Position numbers and translations under genes: made by a program
NCBI GenBank assembly: GCA_000432435.1
Contig: HF993122.1
Coordinates: forward strand, 105,957-155,778
Length of the DNA: 49,822 bases
Direction of reading: 5' to 3'
DNA from: Eubacterium sp. CAG:180
GTDB taxonomy: Bacteria; Bacillota; Clostridia; Oscillospirales; Acutalibacteraceae
Shown: in pieces, positions 25,345-33,889 of the stretch
Layout of the letters: each line of letters starts with the position of its first letter
Position numbering within the stretch: the first letter of the stretch is position 1
Notes under the pieces: model-generated
Told to the model about the DNA's origin: nothing
Databases searched by the model: none
What the model saw: only the letters and a program-made list of their open reading frames with translations

Positions 25345-26574
25345 ATGAAAAGACGACCCGAATTACTAAGTCCGGCAGGCGATTTTGAACGCTTTGAGGC
25401 AGCATTGCGCTTCGGAGCAGACGCCGTCTACCTTGCCGGCAGCTCATTCGGTATGCGTGCAGGTCCGCAGAATTTTCCCGAAGATGATCTCATAAAGGCG
25501 GTAAAGGAAGCGCACGAAAAGGGCGTTAAGGTTTATTTAACGCTTAATACGCTTCCGCGAAACAGCGAAATACCGCTTTTGCCGGACTTTATAGAAATGA
25601 CTGCAGGCGCGGGAGTGGATGCGTATATTGCAGCCGATATCGGTACTATGGCATACTGCAAAAAGTATGCGCCGTCGGTGCCGCTGCACGTTTCCACACA
25701 GGCGGGCATCGTAAATTATCTCACGGCAAACGAGTTTTACAATATGGGTGCCGAGCGAATAGTTACGGCTCGTGAGCTATCTCTGTCGGAGATTGCCGAG
25801 ATAAGAGCCAAAACTCCTAAGGAGCTGCAAATCGAGTGCTTTGTACACGGCAGTATGTGTATGTCGTTTTCGGGCAGATGCCTTTTGTCAAATTATCTTA
25901 CCGGCCGTGACGCAAATCGCGGCGAGTGTGCTCAGCCGTGCCGTTGGCAGTATGCGCTTATGGAAAAAACACGCGAGGGCAGATATTTTCCGGTAAATGA
26001 GGAAGAGGACGGCACATATATATTAAACTCCGAGGATATGTGTATGATAGAGCACATTCCGGAGCTTACAGCCGCCGGAATCGACAGCTTTAAAATAGAG
26101 GGCAGAGCAAAATCCGCATATTATACGGCGGTCATAACAAATGCTTACAGAGCGGCAATCGACGCTTATATGTGCAGCGAGTCAGATAACTTTGTTTTGC
26201 CGAGATGGATACTTGACGAGGTGCGAAAGGTAAGCTATCGCGACTACTGCACGGGCTTCTATTTTGATTCGCCGCACGAAAAAGCGAATATCAGCTTTGA
26301 GGGCGGTTACCGCCGCGAGTGGGATGTTATGGCGGTGGTCGAGGATTGCCGCGACGGCTTTATTTACTGCGAACAGCGAAATAAATTCTTTAAGGGAGAC
26401 ACTCTCGAAAGCCTCGAGCCGGGGAAAAAGCCGCAGAGCTTTGTCGTGACGGAGCTTTTTGACGAAAACGGCGAACCCACAGACAGCACGCCGAGAGCCA
26501 TGATGAAATTCAAAATACGCTCCGATTTAAAATTTGTTCCCGGAACGATCCTCAGAAAACAAAATATAAAATAA
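25345..26574 (+). CDS. U32 family protein (TrhP/YrrO-like tRNA hydroxylation factor)
   Basis: A 409-residue U32 protein. It has RPELLSPAGDFERFEAALRF at the N-terminus, the U32 signature region FVHGSMCMSFSGRCLLSNYL and the cysteine-rich GECAQPCRW, and IDSFKIEGRAKSAYYTAV. The cysteines probably bind an iron-sulfur cluster. Family members once called collagenases include TrhP, which hydroxylates U34 of tRNA with prephenate. A gene order of mltG followed by U32 genes is common in Firmicutes, supporting the tRNA role. AGAGGAGC precedes ATG 25345, and a terminator follows. Confidence 0.85.
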   Translation: MKRRPELLSPAGDFERFEAALRFGADAVYLAGSSFGMRAGPQNFPEDDLIKAVKEAHEKGVKVYLTLNTLPRNSEIPLLPDFIEMTAGAGVDAYIAADIGTMAYCKKYAPSVPLHVSTQAGIVNYLTANEFYNMGAERIVTARELSLSEIAEIRAKTPKELQIECFVHGSMCMSFSGRCLLSNYLTGRDANRGECAQPCRWQYALMEKTREGRYFPVNEEEDGTYILNSEDMCMIEHIPELTAAGIDSFKIEGRAKSAYYTAVITNAYRAAIDAYMCSESDNFVLPRWILDEVRKVSYRDYCTGFYFDSPHEKANISFEGGYRREWDVMAVVEDCRDGFIYCEQRNKFFKGDTLESLEPGKKPQSFVVTELFDENGEPTDSTPRAMMKFKIRSDLKFVPGTILRKQNIK

Positions 26575-26580
26575 AACACA

Positions 26581-26617
26581 CGCTTCCGTTCAATAATAAA
26601 ACGGGAGCGTTTTTTTT
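26581..26617 (+). terminator. Terminator after the U32 gene
   Basis: CGCTTCCGTT pairs with AACGGGAGCG, one wobble aside, followed by eight T. It ends the tmk-U32 run, about six bases beyond the stop codon. Confidence 0.9.
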
Positions 26618-26634
26618 GTTTTTTGAGGTGAATT

Positions 26635-28230
26635 ATGAACAAGCGAGTTTGTGCCCTTTTCTTTTTGTTGTGTCTGTCGTTCGGTGTGCTTTTTGTAAAA
26701 ATGGCGGAGCTTTGCGGCGGTAACGTGTCGGATGTCGCCGCGTCAAAAAATACCGTCGGCGTGACGGTGGCTTCGTCAAGGGGCAACATTTACGACTGTA
26801 AAATGCGTCCGCTTGTCAATTGCGATACCGTTTTAAAGGCGGCGATAAAGCCGTGCGAGGAGTCCCTGTCCTCTATCCGGGTCATTGTCCCCGAAAGCGA
26901 AATACCTTCTGTTTATTCGACTTTGTCTCAGGGGAAAATAGCGGTTTGTGCGTCAAATGCCGTTTTTGACGAAAAAAACATAAAGACGGCAAAAACGGTG
27001 GTGCGATACGGTGAAAACAGCCTTGCGCCGCACATAACCGGATATATCGACGGCGACGGAAACGGCGTTTCGGGAATTGAAAAGTGCTACAACGATATAC
27101 TTTTGTCGTATTCGGGAACTCTGAAGGCAAGGTGTGGTGCGGCGGCTTCGGGAAAATTGCTTGAGGGTGCGGAGATTACATTTTTAAAGGATGGGTATAT
27201 GTCGGCCGGCGGAGTGGAGCTCACAGTTGACAGAGATATACAAAAGCTGTGTGAATCGGCTCTCGGAAAATTTGACATCGACAGCGGTGCGGTCGTTGTT
27301 CTCGACAGCGCCACATCCGAAATAAGGGCAATGGCGAGCACACCGTCGTTTGACCGAAATACGCCCGAAAAAAGCCTAAATGACTCATCTTCTCCGTTTC
27401 TTAACAGAGCGATAACTCCGTACTCAGTAGGCTCGGTTTTTAAAGCGGTTGTCGCCTGTGCCGCCTTGGAAAACGGAATTCCTACAAGTTACAGCATCGT
27501 CTGCAACGGTAAATACGACTTGAACGGAGAAATATCGTTCGGCTGTTTTAAAAAGACGGGGCACGGCAATATGAATATGTATTCGGCTATGGCGGAGTCA
27601 TGCAATCCGTATTTTATAAGTCTTGCGCTTAAAACCGGCAAGGAAAACATTTGCGCCATGGGTGAAAATCTCGGGCTCGGTCAAAAAATCGAGCTTGCGG
27701 ACGGTTGGGAGACAAAGTCCGGTATTATGCCGTCCGCCGACAGCTTGATTTCTGAGGCGGATTTGTGCAACCTCGCATTCGGTCAGGGTAAATTGCTTGC
27801 TTCGCCGCTGCAAATGTCCGCCGTGTATGCGGCGGTGGCAAATAACGGAGTGTATCGCGCGCCCTCTCTTATGAAAGCCGTAACGGATGAGACCGGAAAT
27901 GAAATCAAAAGGGCGGAGCTGCCCGTTCCGAGGCGTGTAATGAGCGTTGATACGGCAAAAACAGTTACCGAGCTTTTACGCGAAACCGTTGTGTCCGGCA
28001 GCGGAAAAAGGGCGGAAACCGAGTATTTTGACGCCGCAGGCAAAACGGCAACGGCGCAAAGCGGCTGGTTTGACGAGAACGGGAACGAAGTGACGCACTC
28101 GTGGTTTTGCGGATTTTTTCCGTATGCTTCGCCGCGCTATGTCATCACAGTCTTTAAAGAAAACGGAGCGGGCGGTGCCTTAGACTGCGCTCCGGTGTTT
28201 AAATACATTGCCGACGGAATTAAAAGATAA
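26635..28230 (+). CDS. Class B penicillin-binding protein (peptidoglycan transpeptidase)
   Basis: A 531-residue membrane-anchored transpeptidase of the FtsI/SpoVD group. An N-terminal membrane span (residues 5-22) is followed by the pedestal domain with SSRGNIYDC. Active-site motifs are all present: SVFK (Ser267, Lys270), SCN (322-324) and KTA (470-472) in place of the commoner KTG. It is short for the class, with no PASTA domains. GAGGTG precedes ATG 26635, which follows the terminator closely, so transcription may come from readthrough or a hidden promoter. It would cross-link septal, wall or spore peptidoglycan; which one is not clear. Confidence 0.85.
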   Translation: MNKRVCALFFLLCLSFGVLFVKMAELCGGNVSDVAASKNTVGVTVASSRGNIYDCKMRPLVNCDTVLKAAIKPCEESLSSIRVIVPESEIPSVYSTLSQGKIAVCASNAVFDEKNIKTAKTVVRYGENSLAPHITGYIDGDGNGVSGIEKCYNDILLSYSGTLKARCGAAASGKLLEGAEITFLKDGYMSAGGVELTVDRDIQKLCESALGKFDIDSGAVVVLDSATSEIRAMASTPSFDRNTPEKSLNDSSSPFLNRAITPYSVGSVFKAVVACAALENGIPTSYSIVCNGKYDLNGEISFGCFKKTGHGNMNMYSAMAESCNPYFISLALKTGKENICAMGENLGLGQKIELADGWETKSGIMPSADSLISEADLCNLAFGQGKLLASPLQMSAVYAAVANNGVYRAPSLMKAVTDETGNEIKRAELPVPRRVMSVDTAKTVTELLRETVVSGSGKRAETEYFDAAGKTATAQSGWFDENGNEVTHSWFCGFFPYASPRYVITVFKENGAGGALDCAPVFKYIADGIKR

Positions 28231-28231
28231 C

Positions 28232-28250
28232 TTGTGCTGATTCGGCACAA
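28232..28250 (+). terminator. Weak stem-loop after the PBP gene
   Basis: TTGTGC and GCACAA pair around a seven-base loop directly after the stop codon, followed by only a poor T-rich stretch. Confidence 0.4.
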
Positions 28251-28310
28251 ACGCTTTATTTTCTGTTCCGTAATGTTATTATTTTCCCATAATGTATCGG
28301 GGGAATGAGT

Positions 28311-28835
28311 ATGAAGAACGAAGGGAAAAACGCAAAACACGGCTTTAAAATTATGACGGCCGTAATTACCGTATGCGCCGTTTTGTGTACGGTGTTTTCC
28401 GCGATGTCGCTTGTGCTGCTGTATAAAGACCATATTATGCTGAAGAAATACGGAGATTTTGTGTCCTATGAAAATTCGACGAAAAACGAAGGCGAAAAAG
28501 ACGGTTTTTATCTTGTGACCAAGGAAGCAAAAGCCGAAGGTGAGTCCGATACGGCTGCAAACGCCGAAACCGAGAGTGCGGCGGCATCCTCTGCCGCAGG
28601 GCAGACTTCGGCCTCGACTCCGGTCGGCGTAAATTCACAAAAAAGCTCCGGTGACGCACAGCCCTCCGAAGGCACATATACAGTAAACGTGAACACCAAA
28701 AAAATTCACTCTCCGTCATGCTCCTACGCTATGAGGACGTCCTCGGAAAATAAAAAAGAGATCTCCGCCTCTGAGCTTTCCTCGTATCTCAATAACGGGT
28801 ACAGCGTCTGCTCCAAATGCAATGCCGGCAGATAG
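28311..28835 (+). CDS. Membrane-anchored protein with an Ada-like zinc domain
   Basis: A 174-residue protein with one membrane span near the N-terminus (about 15-40, FKIMTAVITVCAVLCTVFSA), a low-complexity Ala/Ser/Glu linker, and an outside domain of about 55 residues starting YTVNVNTKKIHSPSCSYAMR and ending GYSVCSKCNAGR. The Cys pattern, Cys, then a final Cys-x-x-Cys, matches the Ada-like metal-binding module found at the end of secreted nucleases and lipoproteins. It may bind zinc or DNA outside the cell. ATG 28311 is spaced seven bases from GGGGG; ATG 28305 would be too close. Confidence 0.65.
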   Translation: MKNEGKNAKHGFKIMTAVITVCAVLCTVFSAMSLVLLYKDHIMLKKYGDFVSYENSTKNEGEKDGFYLVTKEAKAEGESDTAANAETESAAASSAAGQTSASTPVGVNSQKSSGDAQPSEGTYTVNVNTKKIHSPSCSYAMRTSSENKKEISASELSSYLNNGYSVCSKCNAGR

Positions 28836-29213
28836 TTCAAATATTCTTTTCGCCCAGAAATACTCGACACATCGAAAGAGTTTGTCATCAAACCGCATTG
28901 TGCCGACGGCTTCGGAGTTTTACGCATAGTCATTTTCAACAATGCAAAAAATGACAAAACTGTGTGCTTTAAAGCCTTAATCTAACCGATTTTACAAAAT
29001 GAAAAACTTTTTTTGTGAAAAATGCAAACTAAATTTTTAAAATATCAATTTTTAGCTTGCAAAATCTTAAAAGATTGTGTAAAATACATAATATATGATT
29101 TGTGAAATTGTATAAAAGTGCAGACGGGGAAATTTGCATTGCCGTTTCGGCTTAAAGCAGAGTGCGGCAGGGAGGTTTTCTCCGGAGAAAAAAGATAGAT
29201 GGAGGTTTTATCA
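28836..29213. other. Gene-free stretch before the PucR-type regulator
   Basis: No coding region is supported. The second half is very A+T-rich and holds a plausible promoter (29057-29085) and a leader of about 120 bases with a purine-rich end (GATGGAGG) leading into the next gene. No clear riboswitch is seen. Confidence 0.6.
29057..29085 (+). promoter_or_regulatory. Putative promoter of the PucR-type regulator
   Basis: TTGCAA (29057-29062), a 17-base spacer and TAAAAT (29080-29085). Reasonable but not perfect. Confidence 0.5.
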
Positions 29214-30299
29214 ATGTCGAACAGATTGTTCCAGGGTATTGTGCATCAGCTCACAGACAGTATCGACCGTACTATAGGTGTTATAGACGAGTCGGGTACC
29301 ATTATTTCCTGCAGCGAACTCGGTAAGATAGGTGAGGTGCTCTCAACCGAGGTTACCGCGGTTTTCAGCGGAACGGAGGTTATATCGGTAGACGGGTATT
29401 CTTATAAGCCGTTCGGTGCGCGTATGCACCCCGAATATGCCGTATTTGTTTCCGGCGAAGACGACCTTGCCTTGAAATATCTCTCAATGCTTGCCGTAAC
29501 ACTCTCAAGCATTAAGCAGTATTATGATGAAAAATACGACCGCGCAAACTTTATCAAGAACGTAATTCTTGACAACATACTGCCCGGTGATATTTATCTC
29601 AAGGCGAGAGAGCTTCATTTTAACAATGATGTGTCACGCGTCGTAATTCTCATAAGAATTACCGAGCATATAGATATCTCCGCTTATGATATAATTCAGA
29701 ACCTGTTCCCGGATAAGACCAAGGATTTCGTAATAAACCTTAACGAGACAGATATTGCCCTTATCAAAGAGGTTAAGCCGAATATCGACACAAAGGATCT
29801 CGAAAAGCTTGCACGCTCGATAGCCGACGGTCTCGGAACGGAGTTCTATTCTCACGTTCTTGTCGGCATAGGTACTACGGTTGAGGGAATAAAGGATCTT
29901 GCACGCTCATTCAGAGAGGCTCAGGTTTCTCTTGAGGTAGGCAAGGTGTTCGACACCGAAAAGAGCATTGTTAGCTATGACAATCTCGGTATTGCGAGAC
30001 TTATATATCAGCTTCCCACAACTCTTTGCGATATGTTCTTAAAGGAGGTTTTCAAGCGCGGCTCTATCGACAATCTCGATCAGGAAACGCTCTTTACAAT
30101 TCAGAAGTTCTTTGAAAACAACCTCAACGTATCCGAAACCTCAAGAAAGCTCTTTGTACACAGAAATACTCTTGTATATCGTCTTGAAAAGATTAAAAAG
30201 CTCACAGGCCTTGACCTTCGCGAGTTCGACGACGCAATAGTATTTAAAGTAGCTCTTATGGTTAAGAAATATCTTGATTCAAGCCCCGTCAAGTATTAA
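29214..30299 (+). CDS. PucR/CdaR-type transcription regulator
   Basis: A 361-residue regulator. The N-terminal part resembles a small sensor domain (RTIGVIDESGTIISCSELGK). The middle is the GGDEF-like CdaR fold, and the C-terminus is the PucR-type helix-turn-helix: FFENNLNVSETSRKLFVHRN, then TLVYRLEKIKKLTGLDLREF. CdaR-type regulators usually sense sugar acids or nucleotides and act in cis, but here the neighbours are cell-wall and division genes. ATG 29214 follows GGAGG by eight bases. The preceding leader is long. Confidence 0.85.
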   Translation: MSNRLFQGIVHQLTDSIDRTIGVIDESGTIISCSELGKIGEVLSTEVTAVFSGTEVISVDGYSYKPFGARMHPEYAVFVSGEDDLALKYLSMLAVTLSSIKQYYDEKYDRANFIKNVILDNILPGDIYLKARELHFNNDVSRVVILIRITEHIDISAYDIIQNLFPDKTKDFVINLNETDIALIKEVKPNIDTKDLEKLARSIADGLGTEFYSHVLVGIGTTVEGIKDLARSFREAQVSLEVGKVFDTEKSIVSYDNLGIARLIYQLPTTLCDMFLKEVFKRGSIDNLDQETLFTIQKFFENNLNVSETSRKLFVHRNTLVYRLEKIKKLTGLDLREFDDAIVFKVALMVKKYLDSSPVKY

Positions 30300-30405
30300 A
30301 GAAAAGTAATTTTCCGCGCACTGTTGTGAATGGGAAAATTGCACAATGTTACAAGTGCGTTTTTGTCTAAAGTGCGCGAATATAATTTACCATATTACAA
30401 AATGG

Positions 30406-30433
30406 TTACAAACTTGACGTTCTATGCTATAAT
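30406..30433 (+). promoter_or_regulatory. Putative promoter ahead of ftsE
   Basis: TTACAA (30406-30411), a 16-base spacer and TATAAT (30428-30433). Transcription would start almost on top of the stem-loop at 30437-30483, so use of this promoter would give an mRNA beginning with that hairpin. Confidence 0.45.
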
Positions 30434-30436
30434 TAA

Positions 30437-30483
30437 AGGCGGTATTATGAGTGATTATACTCATTTTGCCGCCTATATTTTTT
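30437..30483 (+). terminator. Terminator or attenuator ahead of ftsE
   Basis: AGGCGG pairs with CCGCCT, with an inner ATGAGT/ACTCAT stem, followed by a run of T. It either ends transcription of the regulator gene or limits transcription into ftsE. It lies about 90 bases before the ftsE start. Confidence 0.65.
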
Positions 30484-30576
30484 ATAGCGGTTGTGTAGAG
30501 TCTCTGCCCGTCGGTATTAAACTTTACGGCAGAGTTCAGCGGTGGGAATATTGTGAAAAGCAGAGGTATGTTCTAA

Positions 30577-31548
30577 GTGATTGAATTTAAAAATGTATCA
30601 AAAACTTACGATAACGGGACCGAAGCGCTTAAAGATGTCAATATCAAGATAAACGACGGAGAATTTGTCTTTGTGGTCGGCTCATCGGGAGCCGGCAAGA
30701 GTACGTTTCTCAAGATAATGATGCGCGAGCAGGTGCCTAACAGCGGTTCTGTTATCATAAACGGTTATCATCTTAACAATTTAAAGAAAAAAGAGATTCC
30801 TCTTTTCAGAAGGACTCTCGGTATAGTATTCCAGGATTTCAGACTTATCCCGACCATGACGGTGTTTGACAATGTCGCATTTGCGATGCGCTGCATCGGC
30901 GCCAAGGAAAAGGAAGTCAGAAAACGCGTGCCTTATATACTCAGCCTTGTAGGACTTGCCTCCAAGGCGAGAAATCTGCCGACGGAGCTGTCGGGCGGCG
31001 AGCAGCAGAGAGTTGCGCTCGCGCGTGCGCTTGTAAATAATGCGGGGCTTATAATTGCGGATGAGCCTACGGGCAACATCGACCCCGAAATGTCTTACGA
31101 AATAGTTGACCTTTTAAACCATATAAACGCAAACGGAACCACCGTGGTAATGGTAACTCACGAGCATAATCTCGTCCGTCATTTCCACCACAGGGTTATT
31201 ACAATAGAGCAGGGCGCCGTGGTTTCGGACTCCGAAGACACCGAGGCTCTTCCCGATGATTACGCCACCATCGAAAGAGATTATGCTTCCGACGCGTCAA
31301 ATGCGGAAAGAGCGGCGGCGGCCGCGGCTGCGGTTCAGAACATTGCCTCCTCGGAGACGGTGGAGGACCGCGTGGCCAAGCAAAAGGAAGACAGCATCAG
31401 CCCGTTTTATGTTCAGCCGAATTCGGACGCCGACCTTGAAAAGTTTATGGCGACATACGGTGTGGATTCGGATTCCTCCGACGATGACGTTGATTACTCA
31501 AAGTATCTCGACGCCATTGAAAAAAAGACCGGAGGTGACAACAGGTGA
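30577..31548 (+). CDS. ftsE: Cell-division ABC transporter ATPase FtsE with C-terminal extension
   Basis: ATPase subunit of FtsEX, which drives wall hydrolases at the cell surface. The Walker A GSSGAGKST (35-43), signature LSGGEQQR and Walker B LIIADEPTGN are all present, as is VFQDFRL. The catalytic part ends near residue 228; about 95 more residues follow, rich in Ala, Ser and Asp (ERAAAAAAAVQNIASS, then DSDSSDDDVDYSKYL). This tail is not found in standard FtsE. GTG 30577 is the start. The stop overlaps the ftsX start by four bases (GTGA). Confidence 0.92.
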   Translation: MIEFKNVSKTYDNGTEALKDVNIKINDGEFVFVVGSSGAGKSTFLKIMMREQVPNSGSVIINGYHLNNLKKKEIPLFRRTLGIVFQDFRLIPTMTVFDNVAFAMRCIGAKEKEVRKRVPYILSLVGLASKARNLPTELSGGEQQRVALARALVNNAGLIIADEPTGNIDPEMSYEIVDLLNHINANGTTVVMVTHEHNLVRHFHHRVITIEQGAVVSDSEDTEALPDDYATIERDYASDASNAERAAAAAAAVQNIASSETVEDRVAKQKEDSISPFYVQPNSDADLEKFMATYGVDSDSSDDDVDYSKYLDAIEKKTGGDNR

Positions 31549-32459
31549 AAGGGACAAGCTTAAAATATCTTACGCACGAGGGCTTCCGCAATGTGTGGGT
31601 CAATCGCCTTATGTCATTGGCATCGGTAACCGTGCTTATGGCGTGTCTTATAATTATGGGCGCGGGCATAATGATATATTTTAATATTAACAATGTAGTC
31701 GACAAGGTGCAGTCGCAAAATGTAGTAATGGTCTATGTTGCCGACGATGCCTCAGAGGACGAAACAACACAGATAGGTACCTCGCTTAAAGGCATAAGCA
31801 ATGTTGAAAGCTGCGAATTTGTGCCGAAGGAAGTTGCGTTCCAGGAGCAGATACAGAGCATGGGCGGCGACGCGGCTCTGTTTGAGGGCTTTGACGAAAT
31901 TCCGCTTCCCGACGCATATAAGGTCACGGTAAAGGATTTGTCACAGTTTGAAAACACCGTTTCTCAGATAAAGCAGATAAACAAAGTCGATTCGGTGCGA
32001 GAAAACAGCGACCTTGCAAGCAAGCTTTTGTCTCTTCGCCATGCGGTTTCGATAGTCAGCGTGGGGCTTGTTATAATGCTGTTCCTTGTTGCGCTTTTCA
32101 TAATTTCAAACACAATACGCATAACGATGTTCTCAAGAAAGCTTGAAATTTCAATAATGAAGGCGGTAGGTGCCACAAATTGGTTCATTCGATGGCCGTT
32201 TATGATAGAGGGTATGATACTCGGTACGATTTCCGGCATAGTATCCCTGGGAGTTCTGTGGGGACTTTACGCAGTAGCCGAAAAAGTGTTCGCACAGACC
32301 CTCTCGTTAATCGGCTTTTCGCTCGTACCGTTCAGCGGGTACTGGTGGCAGATACTTCTCGTATTTGTTGCAATAGGATTGTTTACAGGAGGTTTCGGAA
32401 GTCTTGTTTCGATGGCTAAATACCTGAAAGAGCAAGGGAGCGTGGTCTCTGATGACTAA
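31545..32459 (+). CDS. ftsX: Cell-division protein FtsX
   Basis: Integral membrane partner of FtsE, 304 residues. It has the usual four spans: one near residues 20-45 (MSLASVTVLMACLIIMGAGI), then the outside loop of about 110 residues that touches hydrolases, and three spans at the C-terminus (VGLVIMLFLVALFIISNTIR, and two more). NTIRITMFSRKLEISIMKAVGAT is the family's conserved intracellular segment. GTG start, four-base overlap with ftsE, and eight-base overlap with the peptidase gene behind it. Confidence 0.92.
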   Translation: MKGTSLKYLTHEGFRNVWVNRLMSLASVTVLMACLIIMGAGIMIYFNINNVVDKVQSQNVVMVYVADDASEDETTQIGTSLKGISNVESCEFVPKEVAFQEQIQSMGGDAALFEGFDEIPLPDAYKVTVKDLSQFENTVSQIKQINKVDSVRENSDLASKLLSLRHAVSIVSVGLVIMLFLVALFIISNTIRITMFSRKLEISIMKAVGATNWFIRWPFMIEGMILGTISGIVSLGVLWGLYAVAEKVFAQTLSLIGFSLVPFSGYWWQILLVFVAIGLFTGGFGSLVSMAKYLKEQGSVVSDD

Positions 32460-33846
32460 AAACGGTCTCAAAAGAGCTTTGAGCCTTTTACTGTCGGCAA
32501 TATTCGTTTTTTGCGCGTCATTTTTACCGGCTTCCGCGGCGGATTCCAAGGCAGATTTGGAAAACAAAATCGCGGCTGCCGAGGCAAAGAAAAAACAGAA
32601 TGAGCAAAAAATAAAGGATTTGCAAAATAAAATCGACGGTGCCAAAGAGTCGAACGGCTATTCCTCGGAACAGATTGACGCTTTGCAGGAGCAGCTTGAC
32701 ACGTACCAAAGTCAAATAACGGAGCTTAACAGTCAGATAGGCGACAAAAACGCCGTTATAAACGATTATCAAAAAGAAATAGACTCTCTTCAAAAGAACA
32801 TAGACGAGGCAAGCGAGAGCATAGAAGCTCAGACAAAGACCGTAAACGATACATATAACCTTTTAAAGGAGAGACTTCGCGCGGCATATATGGCAGGCGA
32901 AAGTTCCACTCTTGAGGTGCTTCTTACGGCAAGTGATTATGAGGGCTTCCTCACAAGGCTTGAGCTTTTAAGTAAAACCACAAAGCATGACAGGCAGCTT
33001 ATGAAATCTTTGCAGGATGATATTGCAAAGCTTAACGACACAAAGGAGCTTCTGTCGTCAAGTCAGCAGGAAGTAAAGGCTAAGCAGACCGCCGTAGAGT
33101 CGGAAAAGGCGGATATTGTTTCGTCTAAAACGCAGGTGCAGTCGCTTTACAATACCGTAGATTCAAAGCAGTCTACCCTTGAAAAGCAGGTTGCACAGCG
33201 AAACGCATATATCTCGTCTCTCAGCGCAGGCTCCAAGGAATTAGAAAACGAGAATAAAAAAATACAGGCTGCGAAAGACAGCTACGATAAAAAGCTTGCG
33301 GAACTGGCGAAAAATGCGTCGCAGGGCACCGGCGAATTGCCAAAGCCCGGCGGCAATACAGGCGGAAACGCGGGCGGCAATACGGGAGGAAATACCGGTG
33401 GAAATACAGGCGGTTATACGGTATCTCCCAAGGGTATGATTTGTCCGCTTCAGTATCCAAACGTAACCATATCGGCAGGCTGGTACGGCTACCCGAATCA
33501 CAAGGGTATTGATTTTACCACAAGGGGTGCAACCGGCAATACATACGGTAAAGAGATCAGAGCCGCGGCTGACGGTAAGGTTCTTTCCGCCGAATATCAT
33601 TCGAGCTGGGGCAATAACGTCTTTATTGACCACGGCAACGGCGTTTGCACAAGATACGCTCATTGCAGCGTTATGAAGGTAAGCAAGGGGCAAACGGTAA
33701 AGCAGGGGCAGGTTATAGCTCTTGTAGGCAATACGGGTAACGTAAGTCCCGCGCCGACGCCGGCAAATCCGCACGCTGGGGCGCATCTGCACTTTGAGGT
33801 CTGGATAAACGGCACAAGGGTAAATCCCGCGCCGTATCTTCCGTAA
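32452..33846 (+). CDS. Secreted coiled-coil M23 peptidase (EnvC-like)
   Basis: Peptidoglycan endopeptidase or hydrolase activator, 464 residues. A signal peptide ends in PASAADS; two long coiled coils (about 32-110 and 175-280) surround the hinge AAYMAGESSTLEVLLTASDY; a Gly-Asn-Thr repeat linker (about residues 300-320) follows. The M23 domain has HxxxD (His350, Asp354) and HLH (445, 447), so the zinc site looks complete, with an unusual Pro-rich insert just before HLH. Overlapping ftsX, it is very probably the hydrolase switched on by FtsEX, as EnvC and PcsB are elsewhere. Confidence 0.88.
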   Translation: MTKNGLKRALSLLLSAIFVFCASFLPASAADSKADLENKIAAAEAKKKQNEQKIKDLQNKIDGAKESNGYSSEQIDALQEQLDTYQSQITELNSQIGDKNAVINDYQKEIDSLQKNIDEASESIEAQTKTVNDTYNLLKERLRAAYMAGESSTLEVLLTASDYEGFLTRLELLSKTTKHDRQLMKSLQDDIAKLNDTKELLSSSQQEVKAKQTAVESEKADIVSSKTQVQSLYNTVDSKQSTLEKQVAQRNAYISSLSAGSKELENENKKIQAAKDSYDKKLAELAKNASQGTGELPKPGGNTGGNAGGNTGGNTGGNTGGYTVSPKGMICPLQYPNVTISAGWYGYPNHKGIDFTTRGATGNTYGKEIRAAADGKVLSAEYHSSWGNNVFIDHGNGVCTRYAHCSVMKVSKGQTVKQGQVIALVGNTGNVSPAPTPANPHAGAHLHFEVWINGTRVNPAPYLP

Positions 33847-33889
33847 TTTTTAAAGGGGTAAATCCGGTATTAAAGGAGTTCTTTTTATT

